From Isotricha intestinalis (Eukaryota > Ciliophora > Litostomatea > Vestibuliferida > Isotrichidae), in contig JAJJLU010000010.1 in NCBI GenBank assembly GCA_023807065.1, positions 1 to 64,000 of the forward strand: DNA of 64,000 bases, read 5' to 3'. Positions 50,366-58,326 of the stretch are shown here, piece after piece (within the stretch, counting starts at the first letter, position 1; each line of letters opens with the position of its first letter). The position numbers and the translations under genes are program-made. The notes beneath the pieces were generated by a model, which saw only the letters and a list, made by a program, of their open reading frames with translations, was not told where the DNA came from and searched no databases.

Positions 50366-52159
50366 TTAAAAAGCCTTAGTTCTAGCCGCAGTGTTTTTAG
50401 GAATAGTATTTTTAGTTTGGTCTTTGTTAGAAAACTTTTGAAACAAAGAATCTTTAATAACCTTTAAACTTTCATTATTAACATTTTCACTTTGTTCTTT
50501 CATTTTCACAGAATTTTTCTTATCAAACATATTCATATAATTAGAATTAAAATTAGCAAATTGAGAATATAATTCATTATTATCATTATTATCTTCTTTT
50601 GCTTCATCAATAGAATCAAAAAATCTTCCTTTTTTAAATTTATTAGGTGCAAATTGATTAACTAAAGTAGTCCATCGATAAATATGTTGTTGTCTAGTTT
50701 CATTAAAATCAATAGGTTGAGGATGATTAGGATCAAATCCTTTAAAATGATTTAAATTATTAATTTTAATAATTAATTTATCATCTTTATTTTCTTTAGG
50801 TAAAGGAACATGAACTCTTTTAAAAGGATCAACCCAATTAGGTTCTTCATCTCTATGTTCATTTAATAATAAATCTTCTCCAGGAGGTTTAAAATATTTT
50901 ATTGCTTCTGTAAATTCTGTCCAACTTTGACATTTTGGATTTTCAACATATCCATCTTTAAATTTCCACCATTCTTTCATTTTTTCACTTTCTGAAAATT
51001 TAGGTAATTCATGTCCATGAACTCCAATTGTTTGCTTAGAAAATGTTTTAATATTATATTCATTTGTTTCTTTCCTTCTTTGTTCCTTTATTTTTGTAAA
51101 TGTTTTCCTATCTTCATTACTATACATTTTAGAAAATATTTCATCTTCTCTTTCATTTAATCTAGCAACTTCATCTTTATGATTCATATTCATTAATTTT
51201 TTAGATTCTTCTAAATTTTCTCTTTTTATTTCTTTCTCTAAATCACCTTTTGTTTTGTGTTTAGGATTATAAACATATTCTAAAGTAGGATCATGATGAA
51301 TATCTTTAATATGAGTTTCAACAGGTTCTAAACCACATTTAATTCTAGCATTTCTATGTTCTTCATCTTTAATTTGTTGAATAGAAGTATATTTAGGATG
51401 TACTCTAGTTAAATTTGCAAGATCTTGTTCTTCATTAATAAATTTAGTAGGATTTTCTTCTTCCCATTTTTTAATCTTATCATTTATTTCTTTTTTTGTT
51501 TGTGCTTTCCTCTTTTCTTTCAACTCAGTAAAAGTAGCATAAGCAGGTTTAACATCACTTAAAGGATGTTTAGGATAAGTATCTCTAACAGGAAGAAAAT
51601 CTTCAGCATCAATAATTTTACCTCTTTTTTGTAATAATCTGAAATTTTTAGCTCCAATTCTATTATCAACATTCCAATAATAATTATCTTCGATGTTATT
51701 AGCCAATCCTTCATAAGCAGCTTTTTTTTCTTGTTCATTTAATTTCCCATCACCATCTAAATCGAATCTTTTTGCAATAACAAAGTCTCTTCCACCAACG
51801 TAACCGTCTTTATCTAAATCATATGAAATATCTGGGACACGTTCCTTCCTACGTAAGGCAAGGAGCTCAGTCTGAGTCATTGCTCCTGAAGCATTTGAGT
51901 TCTTTTCATTCCAAGGGATTTTTATTTGGTCTTTCATATTTAGGATGTTCATGTTCTCTTTAGATTTTGAGGGAGGCTTTAAGTAACCTTCTATTGTATA
52001 TTTTGGAGGAATGTGTGTCATTGGATTGAAGGTTTGAGGTATTTGAGTTTGTAATTGTTGATTTGGAAGTGAATTTGGTTGAGGAGATTGAGGAAGATTT
52101 TGAAAATCTAAAGGTATTGGGTTTTGAACTGTTGGATTTTCTTTTAAAGCTGTTGCCAT
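50366..52159 (-). CDS. EF-hand protein with two closely spaced loops
   Basis: A 597-aa soluble protein. A Pro/Gln-rich leader (1-50) precedes two EF-hand-like loops, DLDKDGYVGGRD (114-125) and DLDGDGKLNEQE (133-144). The loops start only 19 residues apart, too close for two ordinary helix-loop-helix hands. They may be shared-helix or dockerin-like calcium loops. The rest is Lys/Glu-rich and helical with recurring His-Pro and Trp segments (WWKFKDGYVENPKCQSW). It contains no membrane span. It may be an axonemal calcium-binding protein, by flavour only. Its start lies 95 nt from that of the diverging FMRP-like gene. Confidence 0.72.
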   Translation of the reverse strand: MATALKENPTVQNPIPLDFQNLPQSPQPNSLPNQQLQTQIPQTFNPMTHIPPKYTIEGYLKPPSKSKENMNILNMKDQIKIPWNEKNSNASGAMTQTELLALRRKERVPDISYDLDKDGYVGGRDFVIAKRFDLDGDGKLNEQEKKAAYEGLANNIEDNYYWNVDNRIGAKNFRLLQKRGKIIDAEDFLPVRDTYPKHPLSDVKPAYATFTELKEKRKAQTKKEINDKIKKWEEENPTKFINEEQDLANLTRVHPKYTSIQQIKDEEHRNARIKCGLEPVETHIKDIHHDPTLEYVYNPKHKTKGDLEKEIKRENLEESKKLMNMNHKDEVARLNEREDEIFSKMYSNEDRKTFTKIKEQRRKETNEYNIKTFSKQTIGVHGHELPKFSESEKMKEWWKFKDGYVENPKCQSWTEFTEAIKYFKPPGEDLLLNEHRDEEPNWVDPFKRVHVPLPKENKDDKLIIKINNLNHFKGFDPNHPQPIDFNETRQQHIYRWTTLVNQFAPNKFKKGRFFDSIDEAKEDNNDNNELYSQFANFNSNYMNMFDKKNSVKMKEQSENVNNESLKVIKDSLFQKFSNKDQTKNTIPKNTAARTKAF

Positions 52160-52254
52160 TTTTTTTATTATTTAATAAAGTAAGTTTTTATTTTTTTTTA
52201 TTTAATTTTTTTTATTTCTTTGGTCTTTTATTATTTATTTTTATTTAAATTTTC
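52160..52254. promoter_or_regulatory. 95-nt divergent promoter region
   Basis: Two start codons face away from each other with only 95 nt between them. Both promoters and both 5' untranslated regions must fit here. The sequence is T-rich on the plus strand with no recognised element. Confidence 0.5.
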
Positions 52255-53418
52255 ATGGATAAATTTTTATGTGATCTGGAGTTTTATTTAGAAGAGAAAA
52301 ATGGTTGGGTTAAAGGAGAAATTATTGGAATTTATGGTGAGAAGAGTTTTATTATGACATCTCCTTTTATTCAAAGAAATGAAATAGTTCCTATAGAAAA
52401 TATAAGAAAAATAACTAAAATTGATTATGATGAAGAATTTGAAAATTCAACATTAGAATTAGAAATAGAAAAAGGATGTTATTCAGAAGTAGAAATAAAA
52501 GAGCAAAAAGGTAATTTCTTTTTATTAATATTTAAAAAAAATCCTTTATTAACAAAATTATCTAGAAAAAAAAATTTAAGATATACATCATATATAAATT
52601 TATCTGAAATTTTACAAAATGAATTTTCAAATATCATAATTCCAGTTCCAAAAGAATTGTCTCAATGGATTCAATCAGAAAGATATAATGAAATATTAGA
52701 AAATATAAATGAAGATTCAGAAATAAATTCTTTTTATTCTGATTTTTTTCCTTCAAATGAACCTTCTAATATAAGAATATTATGTTTAAGAAATCAAAGT
52801 GAATTAATTAAAATGATTTTAGGAACTTCAATTGAAAATGAAATTAAATTACAAAATATTTCTTCAGATAAAGACAATAATTTAAAACAATTAGAAGATT
52901 TACAAAAGAAAAATAAAACTTTTTATGTTAGTAAAAAATATGTTGGAATGTTAATTGGTTCTAAAGGAAGTAATTTAGTTCATTTAAAGAAAAAATATTC
53001 AGTTAATATTACAGTAGATGCTAATAATTTAAATGATAAAAATGAAGCAAAAGTTACTATTAGTGGAGAAAATGGCAATAATGTTGAACAATGTTTTATT
53101 GAAATGAATTTATGTGATAGATATTATGAAATTAGACAAGGAAAAGAATTTGAATTAAAAAAAAATTCTTCGAGAATTATTAATGATTATAATTTAAAAC
53201 TTTTTTATATTTCTAATAAAGATGTTCAAGATGATAATGGAAAAAATTATAAAGCTCCTAATTTAAAAATTGTTGGACCAAAAGAATATATTAATGATAT
53301 TTATTATAAGGAACTTAAATATTATATAAATATAGGTTATAATAATAATGGAAGTTACAATAATTATAATAGATATAACAATAACAATTACAAATATAAT
53401 AAAAATTATTATTATTAA
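52255..53418 (+). CDS. FMRP/FXR-like RNA-binding protein (Agenet + KH)
   Basis: A 387-aa protein. Residues 5-60 (LEFYLEEKNGWVKGEIIGIYGEKSFIM) resemble the N-terminal Agenet/Tudor domain of FMRP/FXR proteins. PVPKELSQWIQ (~130) matches their conserved VPxDLR segment. A degenerate first KH lies at ~160-200. A clear second KH begins FYVSKKYVGMLIGSKGSNLV, with GSKG at 235-238. The tail is Asn/Tyr/Gly-rich (NNNGSYNNYNRYNNNN), taking the place of the RGG tail and likely prone to condensate formation. FMRP relatives bind mRNA and regulate translation. Domain order fits the family; orthology is by motif memory. It ends in TAA. Confidence 0.72.
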   Translation: MDKFLCDLEFYLEEKNGWVKGEIIGIYGEKSFIMTSPFIQRNEIVPIENIRKITKIDYDEEFENSTLELEIEKGCYSEVEIKEQKGNFFLLIFKKNPLLTKLSRKKNLRYTSYINLSEILQNEFSNIIIPVPKELSQWIQSERYNEILENINEDSEINSFYSDFFPSNEPSNIRILCLRNQSELIKMILGTSIENEIKLQNISSDKDNNLKQLEDLQKKNKTFYVSKKYVGMLIGSKGSNLVHLKKKYSVNITVDANNLNDKNEAKVTISGENGNNVEQCFIEMNLCDRYYEIRQGKEFELKKNSSRIINDYNLKLFYISNKDVQDDNGKNYKAPNLKIVGPKEYINDIYYKELKYYINIGYNNNGSYNNYNRYNNNNYKYNKNYYY

Positions 53419-53519
53419 ATAACAAATAACTTGATTTTTTTCATATTTATTTTTTTTTTTTGTTCAATGTTTATTTAAAAATATTTTAAATTTGACTTTT
53501 AAATTAAATTTTTTCCTTC

Positions 53520-53892
53520 TCTTCTTCAATATTTTCCTTTTTTATCTTCTTTTTTAACTTTTTCTATTTTCTTTTCTTCATATTTTCATCATTAATCTAA
53601 TTATTCTTTTCTTTAGCTTTAATTAAATCTTCAATTTCTTTTTTATGTCTTTTAATTCATCTTGTTTTTTTCTTAATTCATAATAATAAACATTATAAGA
53701 AAATTTTAAATTTATTAATTCTTTAATTTCTTTTAAAATAAAACATAAATAAGAAAGAGTACAAAAATTAGAACAATTCATATTTGTTCTAATTGATTTA
53801 TATCTTCTTTCAATTTCTTTTCTAAATATTGGAGTTTATCTTTAAAGAATAATGAAAATGTTTCTTTTAATTTTTCTTTTTCTGACATTTTT
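53520..53892 (-). pseudogene. Broken coiled-coil gene
   Basis: From ATG 53,889 the minus strand reads MSEKEKLKETFSLFFKDKLQ and continues to a TGA after 37 codons. The coding look resumes in a second frame (LKEIKELINLKFSYNVYYYE, KKQDELKD) and then a third (EIEDLIKAKEKNN, TAG, INDENMKKRK). At least two frameshifts and several stops separate the pieces. The first break sits in a perfect 9-bp inverted repeat at 53,768-53,792. The product would have been a short Lys/Glu coiled-coil protein of unknown family. No GT-AG pair of the size proven elsewhere repairs the frame by eye. Confidence 0.6.
53768..53792. repeat. Perfect 9-bp inverted repeat
   Basis: TTAGAACAA, a 7-nt spacer, then TTGTTCTAA. It falls exactly where the reading frame of the broken coiled-coil gene first fails. 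Confidence 0.85.
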
Positions 53893-53919
53893 AAAATTGA
53901 AAATATTTTAATAAATTAT

Positions 53920-54825
53920 TTAAGTATAAATTTCATTTGTATTATTTAGATTATTTTTAATTTGATAAAATTTTTCTATTATATCATTTTCGTTTGGAAT
54001 TTCATTTATATCTTCTCTTATTAATCCAATAATAAAGGCTTTAATATATAAATTATCTATTAATTCTAAGTTATTTATATTTTTATTTTCAATAATTCCA
54101 GAAAAAATTTGAAGAAGTATATTTCCAATAATAATAACATCAATTTTTTTTTGTTTTTCCATATTTTTATCTTCAAATTGTTCTAATCCTAATATTTTCA
54201 TTTTCATACTATTCCCAACAAAATATATTGTACCAATATTTACATATGTAAATTTTAAATTATTTTCATGACAAATTTTTAAGGATAAAAGTAAATTCTC
54301 TGTAATAATTAATTTATTTGTAAAATCTAAAACATCTTTTTCAATAAAATTTAATAAGTTATTTGATATATAAGGGTAAATTAATAATATTTTATTATCT
54401 AAAGGAATATATCCTTGACATTTTAACAAAAAAGGTAATTTTAATTTTATTATTTGATATAATTGTTCAAAGTATTTTTGTGTATTTTCAGTGAAATTTA
54501 ATTCTTTTATTAAACATATTCTTTCTCCTTTTTCTTCAAAAATAACAAATTTAGAATATTTAAATTCAGAATCAAATTTTTTGATTACCTTATTATTTTC
54601 AATATTTGTGTTTTCATTTGATAAATTTATTATTTTATTATTATTTAAAAATTTTATAACAGAATCATAATCATAATTTATTTCAGAATTTGAAAATTTA
54701 TTTTTTATATGACCTTTTAATTTATTTTTATTAATTGTTTCATTAAAAGTAGTTGATATTGGAATTAGATTTTCTTTTTGAAAATCATCTTTATAATCAA
54801 AATTTGCTTGACAAGAATTCCCCAT
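53920..54825 (-). CDS. N-myristoylatable divergent protein pseudokinase
   Basis: A 301-aa protein starting MGNSCQANFD, a good N-myristoylation site with a nearby Cys for palmitoylation. The body follows a protein-kinase fold: YSKFVIFEEKGERICLIKEL (beta2-beta3, with the lysine position retained as IKEL), then LPFLLKCQGYIPLDNKILLIYPYI (hinge region) and LKICHENNLKFTYVNIGTIYFV (catalytic loop). Next come MKILGLEQF (in place of DFG) and KKIDVIIIGNILLQIFSG (helix F, Asp kept). HRD and DFG are both lost, so catalysis is not expected. It is probably a membrane-tethered scaffold or allosteric regulator. It is intact and ends in TAA, although both flanks are decayed. Confidence 0.62.
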   Translation of the reverse strand: MGNSCQANFDYKDDFQKENLIPISTTFNETINKNKLKGHIKNKFSNSEINYDYDSVIKFLNNNKIINLSNENTNIENNKVIKKFDSEFKYSKFVIFEEKGERICLIKELNFTENTQKYFEQLYQIIKLKLPFLLKCQGYIPLDNKILLIYPYISNNLLNFIEKDVLDFTNKLIITENLLLSLKICHENNLKFTYVNIGTIYFVGNSMKMKILGLEQFEDKNMEKQKKIDVIIIGNILLQIFSGIIENKNINNLELIDNLYIKAFIIGLIREDINEIPNENDIIEKFYQIKNNLNNTNEIYT

Positions 54826-55167
54826 TTCAATTAAAATAAAAATTATTTTAATTTAAAAGAATAATTAAAAACTTCATTCAACACCAAATAAAAAGATTTA
54901 TAATTATTTGAATTAAGATAATTTAAATGTTCAAATAAATTTAATGCAATAAAATTTTTAACCAATAACTTTTTCTCCTTTTTTAAAAAAATAATATCTT
55001 ATTAAGAATCTAGAAAAATTGAAAAATTTGTTTCTTTGTTTTTGGAAGAATTAAAAAATTAAGAATTAATTTTTTATTCTATTATTTATATTAGATTTAA
55101 TTATCACAAAAAAACAAAAATACAAAAATAAATTTTGATTCTTAATATTTAATATTTATATCTGATT
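54826..55167. other. Intergenic, nothing seen
   Basis: This 342-nt A/T-rich spacer separates two leftward genes. No open frame or repeat stands out. Confidence 0.5.
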
Positions 55168-55821
55168 TTAAATTATTTTGTTGTTTTTTTTTATTAGATA
55201 TCTATTATTGTTTAAATAATTCTCAAATAAATTTATTGAAGATGTATTTCTTTTATACAATTTAAATTTTGAATTTTTTTTATTATAACTACAATAATTT
55301 CCATTAAATTGTTTTTGAGATTTACATTGAGGTAAAACATTCTTTTTATAATTTTCACTTAAATCTCTACTATCTTGAACACATTGACTAAAAGTTCTTT
55401 GTACTTTTTTATAAACAGGGAAAACTTTAAACAAATATTCATTATAAAGAAAGGGTTCATATGGAAATTTTCCAAATAATTCATTAAAAGTTGAATTACT
55501 TTTATTTTGAATATCAGTATTATTTTTATTATTTATACTACTCCTATTTTGACCTGTTAAAAAAATTTGTTTTTTTAACTTTAAATTCTCTTCTTTTTTC
55601 TTTTTATACAAAATATGTATTGGACGAATTTTAATATAATTTGGTAATTTTGGGACAATTCTTTCGATTGCTTTTTTCATTAAAGCATCTTTCGGATTAT
55701 ATTTTTTATTTAAATTTCTATTTAAAATACATAATGATTTAACTCTCCAAAAACCTTTTGTTGTTTCATTCATTTTTCTTTTAAGTAATTCATATCTTTT
55801 TTTATATATGAAATCATCCAT
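55168..55821 (-). CDS. Hypothetical basic protein, 217 aa
   Basis: The function is not recognised. It is a Lys/Asn/Tyr-rich basic protein without signal peptide or membrane span. Residues 1-75 are helical (MDDFIYKKRYELLKRKMNET, AIERIVPKLPNYIKIRPIHI). Residues ~118-150 contain aromatic motifs (FGKFPYEPFLYNEYLFKVFP), and the tail is Ser/Asn/Lys-rich. The four Cys are scattered. Start and TAA stop are clean. A T-rich stretch ending in TTTTAG lies 17 nt upstream of the ATG and could be a 3' splice site, so an upstream exon is possible but unproven. Confidence 0.6.
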   Translation of the reverse strand: MDDFIYKKRYELLKRKMNETTKGFWRVKSLCILNRNLNKKYNPKDALMKKAIERIVPKLPNYIKIRPIHILYKKKKEENLKLKKQIFLTGQNRSSINNKNNTDIQNKSNSTFNELFGKFPYEPFLYNEYLFKVFPVYKKVQRTFSQCVQDSRDLSENYKKNVLPQCKSQKQFNGNYCSYNKKNSKFKLYKRNTSSINLFENYLNNNRYLIKKNNKII

Positions 55822-55859
55822 TTAATGATTATTTCTAAAAGAAAAAAAATCTAATAATT

Positions 55860-56020
55860 TTACTCTGAGAGCTCTTGTACCTTTATATTCTTATGTTGCT
55901 AATTTCAAAAATACATATAGACCCAACCAAGGAGCCTCAGTACCACGGGGATCTAGTTGGCTAAGAACCTTCCTTGTAATATCCAATTTTAATTTTCAAT
56001 TGTTTTGTGGAACATTTAAT
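55860..56020. other. GC-rich patch of unknown nature
   Basis: Hand count gives 30 of 60 G/C (50%) for 55,921-55,980, against about 20% in nearby genes. Both strands give protein-like fragments: plus NQGASVPRGSSWLRTFLVIS, minus KVLSQLDPRGTEAPWLGL. Neither has an adequate start. It could be a transposon or foreign-gene remnant, or a structured RNA. It fits no tRNA, 5S or SRP pattern that I can recognise. Confidence 0.4.
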
Positions 56021-56490
56021 AATTTAATATGAATAGATCTTACACTTTAGAACTAATATTAGTACTTTTAATTTTGATGAAAGTATTAATAGAGTTATAA
56101 TGGGCATAGGATTAAAAAAACATTCTAAATATAGTGAAATGTGCTGTGAAAACCGTTTGCCTCAATTAAAAGAAGAATATGTTTGGAATAAAAAGGTAAT
56201 GAATCCGTCATTGGAAAAAAAATTATCAAATTTAGAAAAATTATTAGATTTAGTAATTTTGTCAATTGACCTCTCTAATGTAATTTCTTTATTCAAATTA
56301 TTAACTTTGGATTTGTTTCCATGCTTAACTAAATTTATTCTCAATATTTTTAGCAAATAGGTTTCAACTTCTGTCAAAGGGAAAGAAGATGAAATTTGGA
56401 AAAATAACTTGATTGATAAATTAATTAATAATAATTATGAAACTATCATAATAAATACTTTAACAATCACAAAAATAAAAAAATTACTTT
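56020..56490 (+). pseudogene. Gene remnant, fragments in more than one frame
   Basis: A plus-strand frame without a clear start reads RTNISTFNFDESINRVIMGI, then KKHSKYSEMCCENRLPQLKE, closing at TAG 56,358-56,360. It is the only TAG terminator here. Protein-like sequence resumes in another frame with VKGKEDEIWKNNLIDKLINN to about 56,450. An 86-codon ORF from ATG 56,100 is open, but the first half differs in character from its hydrophobic second half. A minus-strand frame (56,162-56,377) competes. I read this as a decayed gene of unknown family; direction is moderately supported by the extension in both directions on the plus strand. Confidence 0.4.
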
Positions 56491-56502
56491 TGAAATTAAT
56501 TT

Positions 56503-57003
56503 TTAAAAATATATTGTTATATTATCATAAAAATCATAAGTTATCTTAAAAGGCTTTCCTTTACCAGCAACCATTGAAGGAATAACTTCCTGAGTTACAT
56601 TATAGAGAAAACCGGCGTTTTCATTCCATTCGAAATCCCAAGTATCATAACCTGTAAAATGAATATTAACATTATTTTCTCCTTTTTTTGGAACAAATGA
56701 ATAATTAATATCTACACTATAACTACCTAAACAGCCACATCTAAGACCTCTTCTAGAACCAGATGCTGCACTAATAGTTTCTCTATTATTAATTGTATTT
56801 TGTGTTATCTTGTTCTTTATTGTTTCTTTTAACTCATTTATCATTTTTTTATAAGTTTTATCATTTTTCATTTCATTAATCAAATTCTCATGAGCAGGAA
56901 CAGTCTTACCCGATTTTCCCCTATAATGGGAAAGGGCATCAGTTACATTAGAAATTGAAGTTTTAGTACTACCTTTAACAAATATATTACAATTATAGGA
57001 CAT
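56503..57003 (-). CDS. Orphan 166-aa protein of foreign composition
   Basis: A complete small gene (MSYNCNIFVKGSTKTSISNV; ends DFYDNITIYF, TAA). It differs from all neighbours: balanced amino acids, frequent Gly/Ala/Thr/Val, few Asn runs. G+C by hand is 37% (56,581-56,640) and 45% (56,881-56,940), against about 20% locally. The second half looks like a beta-rich fold (SYSVDINYSFVPKKG, IHFTGYDTWDFEWNENAGF, MVAGKGKPFKITYDFYD). There is no signal peptide, membrane span or catalytic motif I recognise. Horizontal acquisition, for example from a bacterium sharing the habitat, is a reasonable inference. The family is unknown. Confidence 0.65.
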   Translation of the reverse strand: MSYNCNIFVKGSTKTSISNVTDALSHYRGKSGKTVPAHENLINEMKNDKTYKKMINELKETIKNKITQNTINNRETISAASGSRRGLRCGCLGSYSVDINYSFVPKKGENNVNIHFTGYDTWDFEWNENAGFLYNVTQEVIPSMVAGKGKPFKITYDFYDNITIYF

Positions 57004-57179
57004 TTACTTAAAAATCTATTCTTAATTTTATTGTAGATTTATAATTCATTCATTTTTAAAATAGTTAATTATTTTAAAAAAGTTATAAATTTTATAAATT
57101 AGTTGGGTGTAATGCAAAAATAAACAAATCTCCAACACAAATCAAAGAAGGTTATTAAAATTTTATAGTTTTATTCAAA

Positions 57180-57781
57180 AACAGTTTACAATGTTTTGGA
57201 CAATATATGGATAGTCAAGGTTTTAATTCATGTATACAAGAAAAAATTAAAAATTTTAAGATAGAATATGCATTAAATATAAAGCCATAATTGGTTAATA
57301 ATAATATAGAAACTTATGATGTTAAACTATATATTTTGGAAATTGAAATGAAAATTTAAAAATGGAAGGTTTAGGAAAATATTATTTAAAAGAAGATAAT
57401 GTTTTAGCTGAAGGACTTTGGAGTAATGGGGATCTCAAATATATAAGAGTATTGATTCCAAATTGGGATATATATGAAGGTGAAATGAAAGATTCTAAAT
57501 AAATGGAAAAGGAAAATTAGTATATTTAAATGGTAATATATATGAAAGAGAATTTTCAGAATGAGAAAAAAACGGTAAGGGAATATATTTTTGAAGATAA
57601 AATAGAATGTGAAGGCCAATTTGATAAAGGAAAAGGAAAGATGAAATGGAAAAATGGATATGAATATAATGGAAATTTTAATGACCTTAAATTAAGTGGA
57701 TATGAGGTTCTAACAAACCATATTGGAGATACTTATGAAAGTATAATAGTTAACTATTATTTAAATTTGAGTTTAAATTAA
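57180..57781 (+). pseudogene. Broken MORN-repeat gene
   Basis: Successive plus-strand pieces in different frames carry MORN-type repeats (Y-x-G-x-W/F-x-x-G-x-x-x-G-x-G): MEGLGKYYLKEDNVLAEGLW and WDIYEGEMKDSK from ATG 57,362; NGKGKLVYLNGNIYEREFSE in the next frame (~57,505-57,563); EGQFDKGKGKMKWKNGYEYN and GNFNDLKLSGYEVLTNHIGD in a third (57,530-57,781). Upstream, MDSQGFNSCIQEKIKNFKIE precedes a TAA. TAA at 57,499-57,501, a TGA near 57,562 and at least two frameshifts break it. MORN proteins link membranes and cytoskeleton; this copy cannot make a full protein under the standard code. Confidence 0.72.
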
Positions 57782-58326
57782 TTAAATACTTTATTCAAAT
57801 ATTATTCTACTTTGATTACTTTACTATTCTTATAAAAGATTTATTTCATTTGAAATATTATTAAAAAACAATAAAAAAACTGATAATTAACTATTAATTA
57901 AAATTCTCCCCAAATAGATTATTTTTAAATTATTCTTTGATTTTCATAAATTAAACAAATCAAAAAAAATATAAAGAGAGATATTTTTTTTTCAACTAAG
58001 ATGAAAAATTAACAAAAGATTTAAATACCATTAAATTAACTAAAATTAATATTTTTTTAATTATTTTGAATATAATATAATAAAAACAAAAACAAATGAA
58101 GAAAAAAATTTCAAACAAATAAAAAATAATTCTATTTTATTTATAATAAACAATTCAATCTATAATAAAAATAATATTTTTAATTAAATAACTCACTTAA
58201 ACTTAAAAATAATTATAATAAAATAAACTTAAACTTTTAACAATTTTAAACTCTAATTTAAAATAATATACACAAAAAAAAAGAAAAAAAAAACCCAAAA
58301 AAAAAAAAAAATATAATTTCTTAAAC
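57782..58326. other. Convergent spacer, nothing clear
   Basis: These 545 nt lie between the broken MORN gene and the stop of the CDPK gene. Long A and T runs dominate. A minus-strand 60-codon hydrophobic frame (58,203-58,385) overlaps the CDPK end and is judged chance. Confidence 0.55.

Noticed and set aside
55950..55985. U2 snRNA-like string TTGGCTAAGA followed by TGTAATATC
   Set aside because: The branch-site recognition sequence GTAGTA is altered to GTAATA and neither the U2 5' stem nor the Sm site is visible; similarity is too short.
56162..56377. Minus-strand 71-codon frame beginning MTEVETYLLK
   Set aside because: Competes with the plus-strand remnant, which has protein-like continuations on both sides; neither is convincing as an intact gene.
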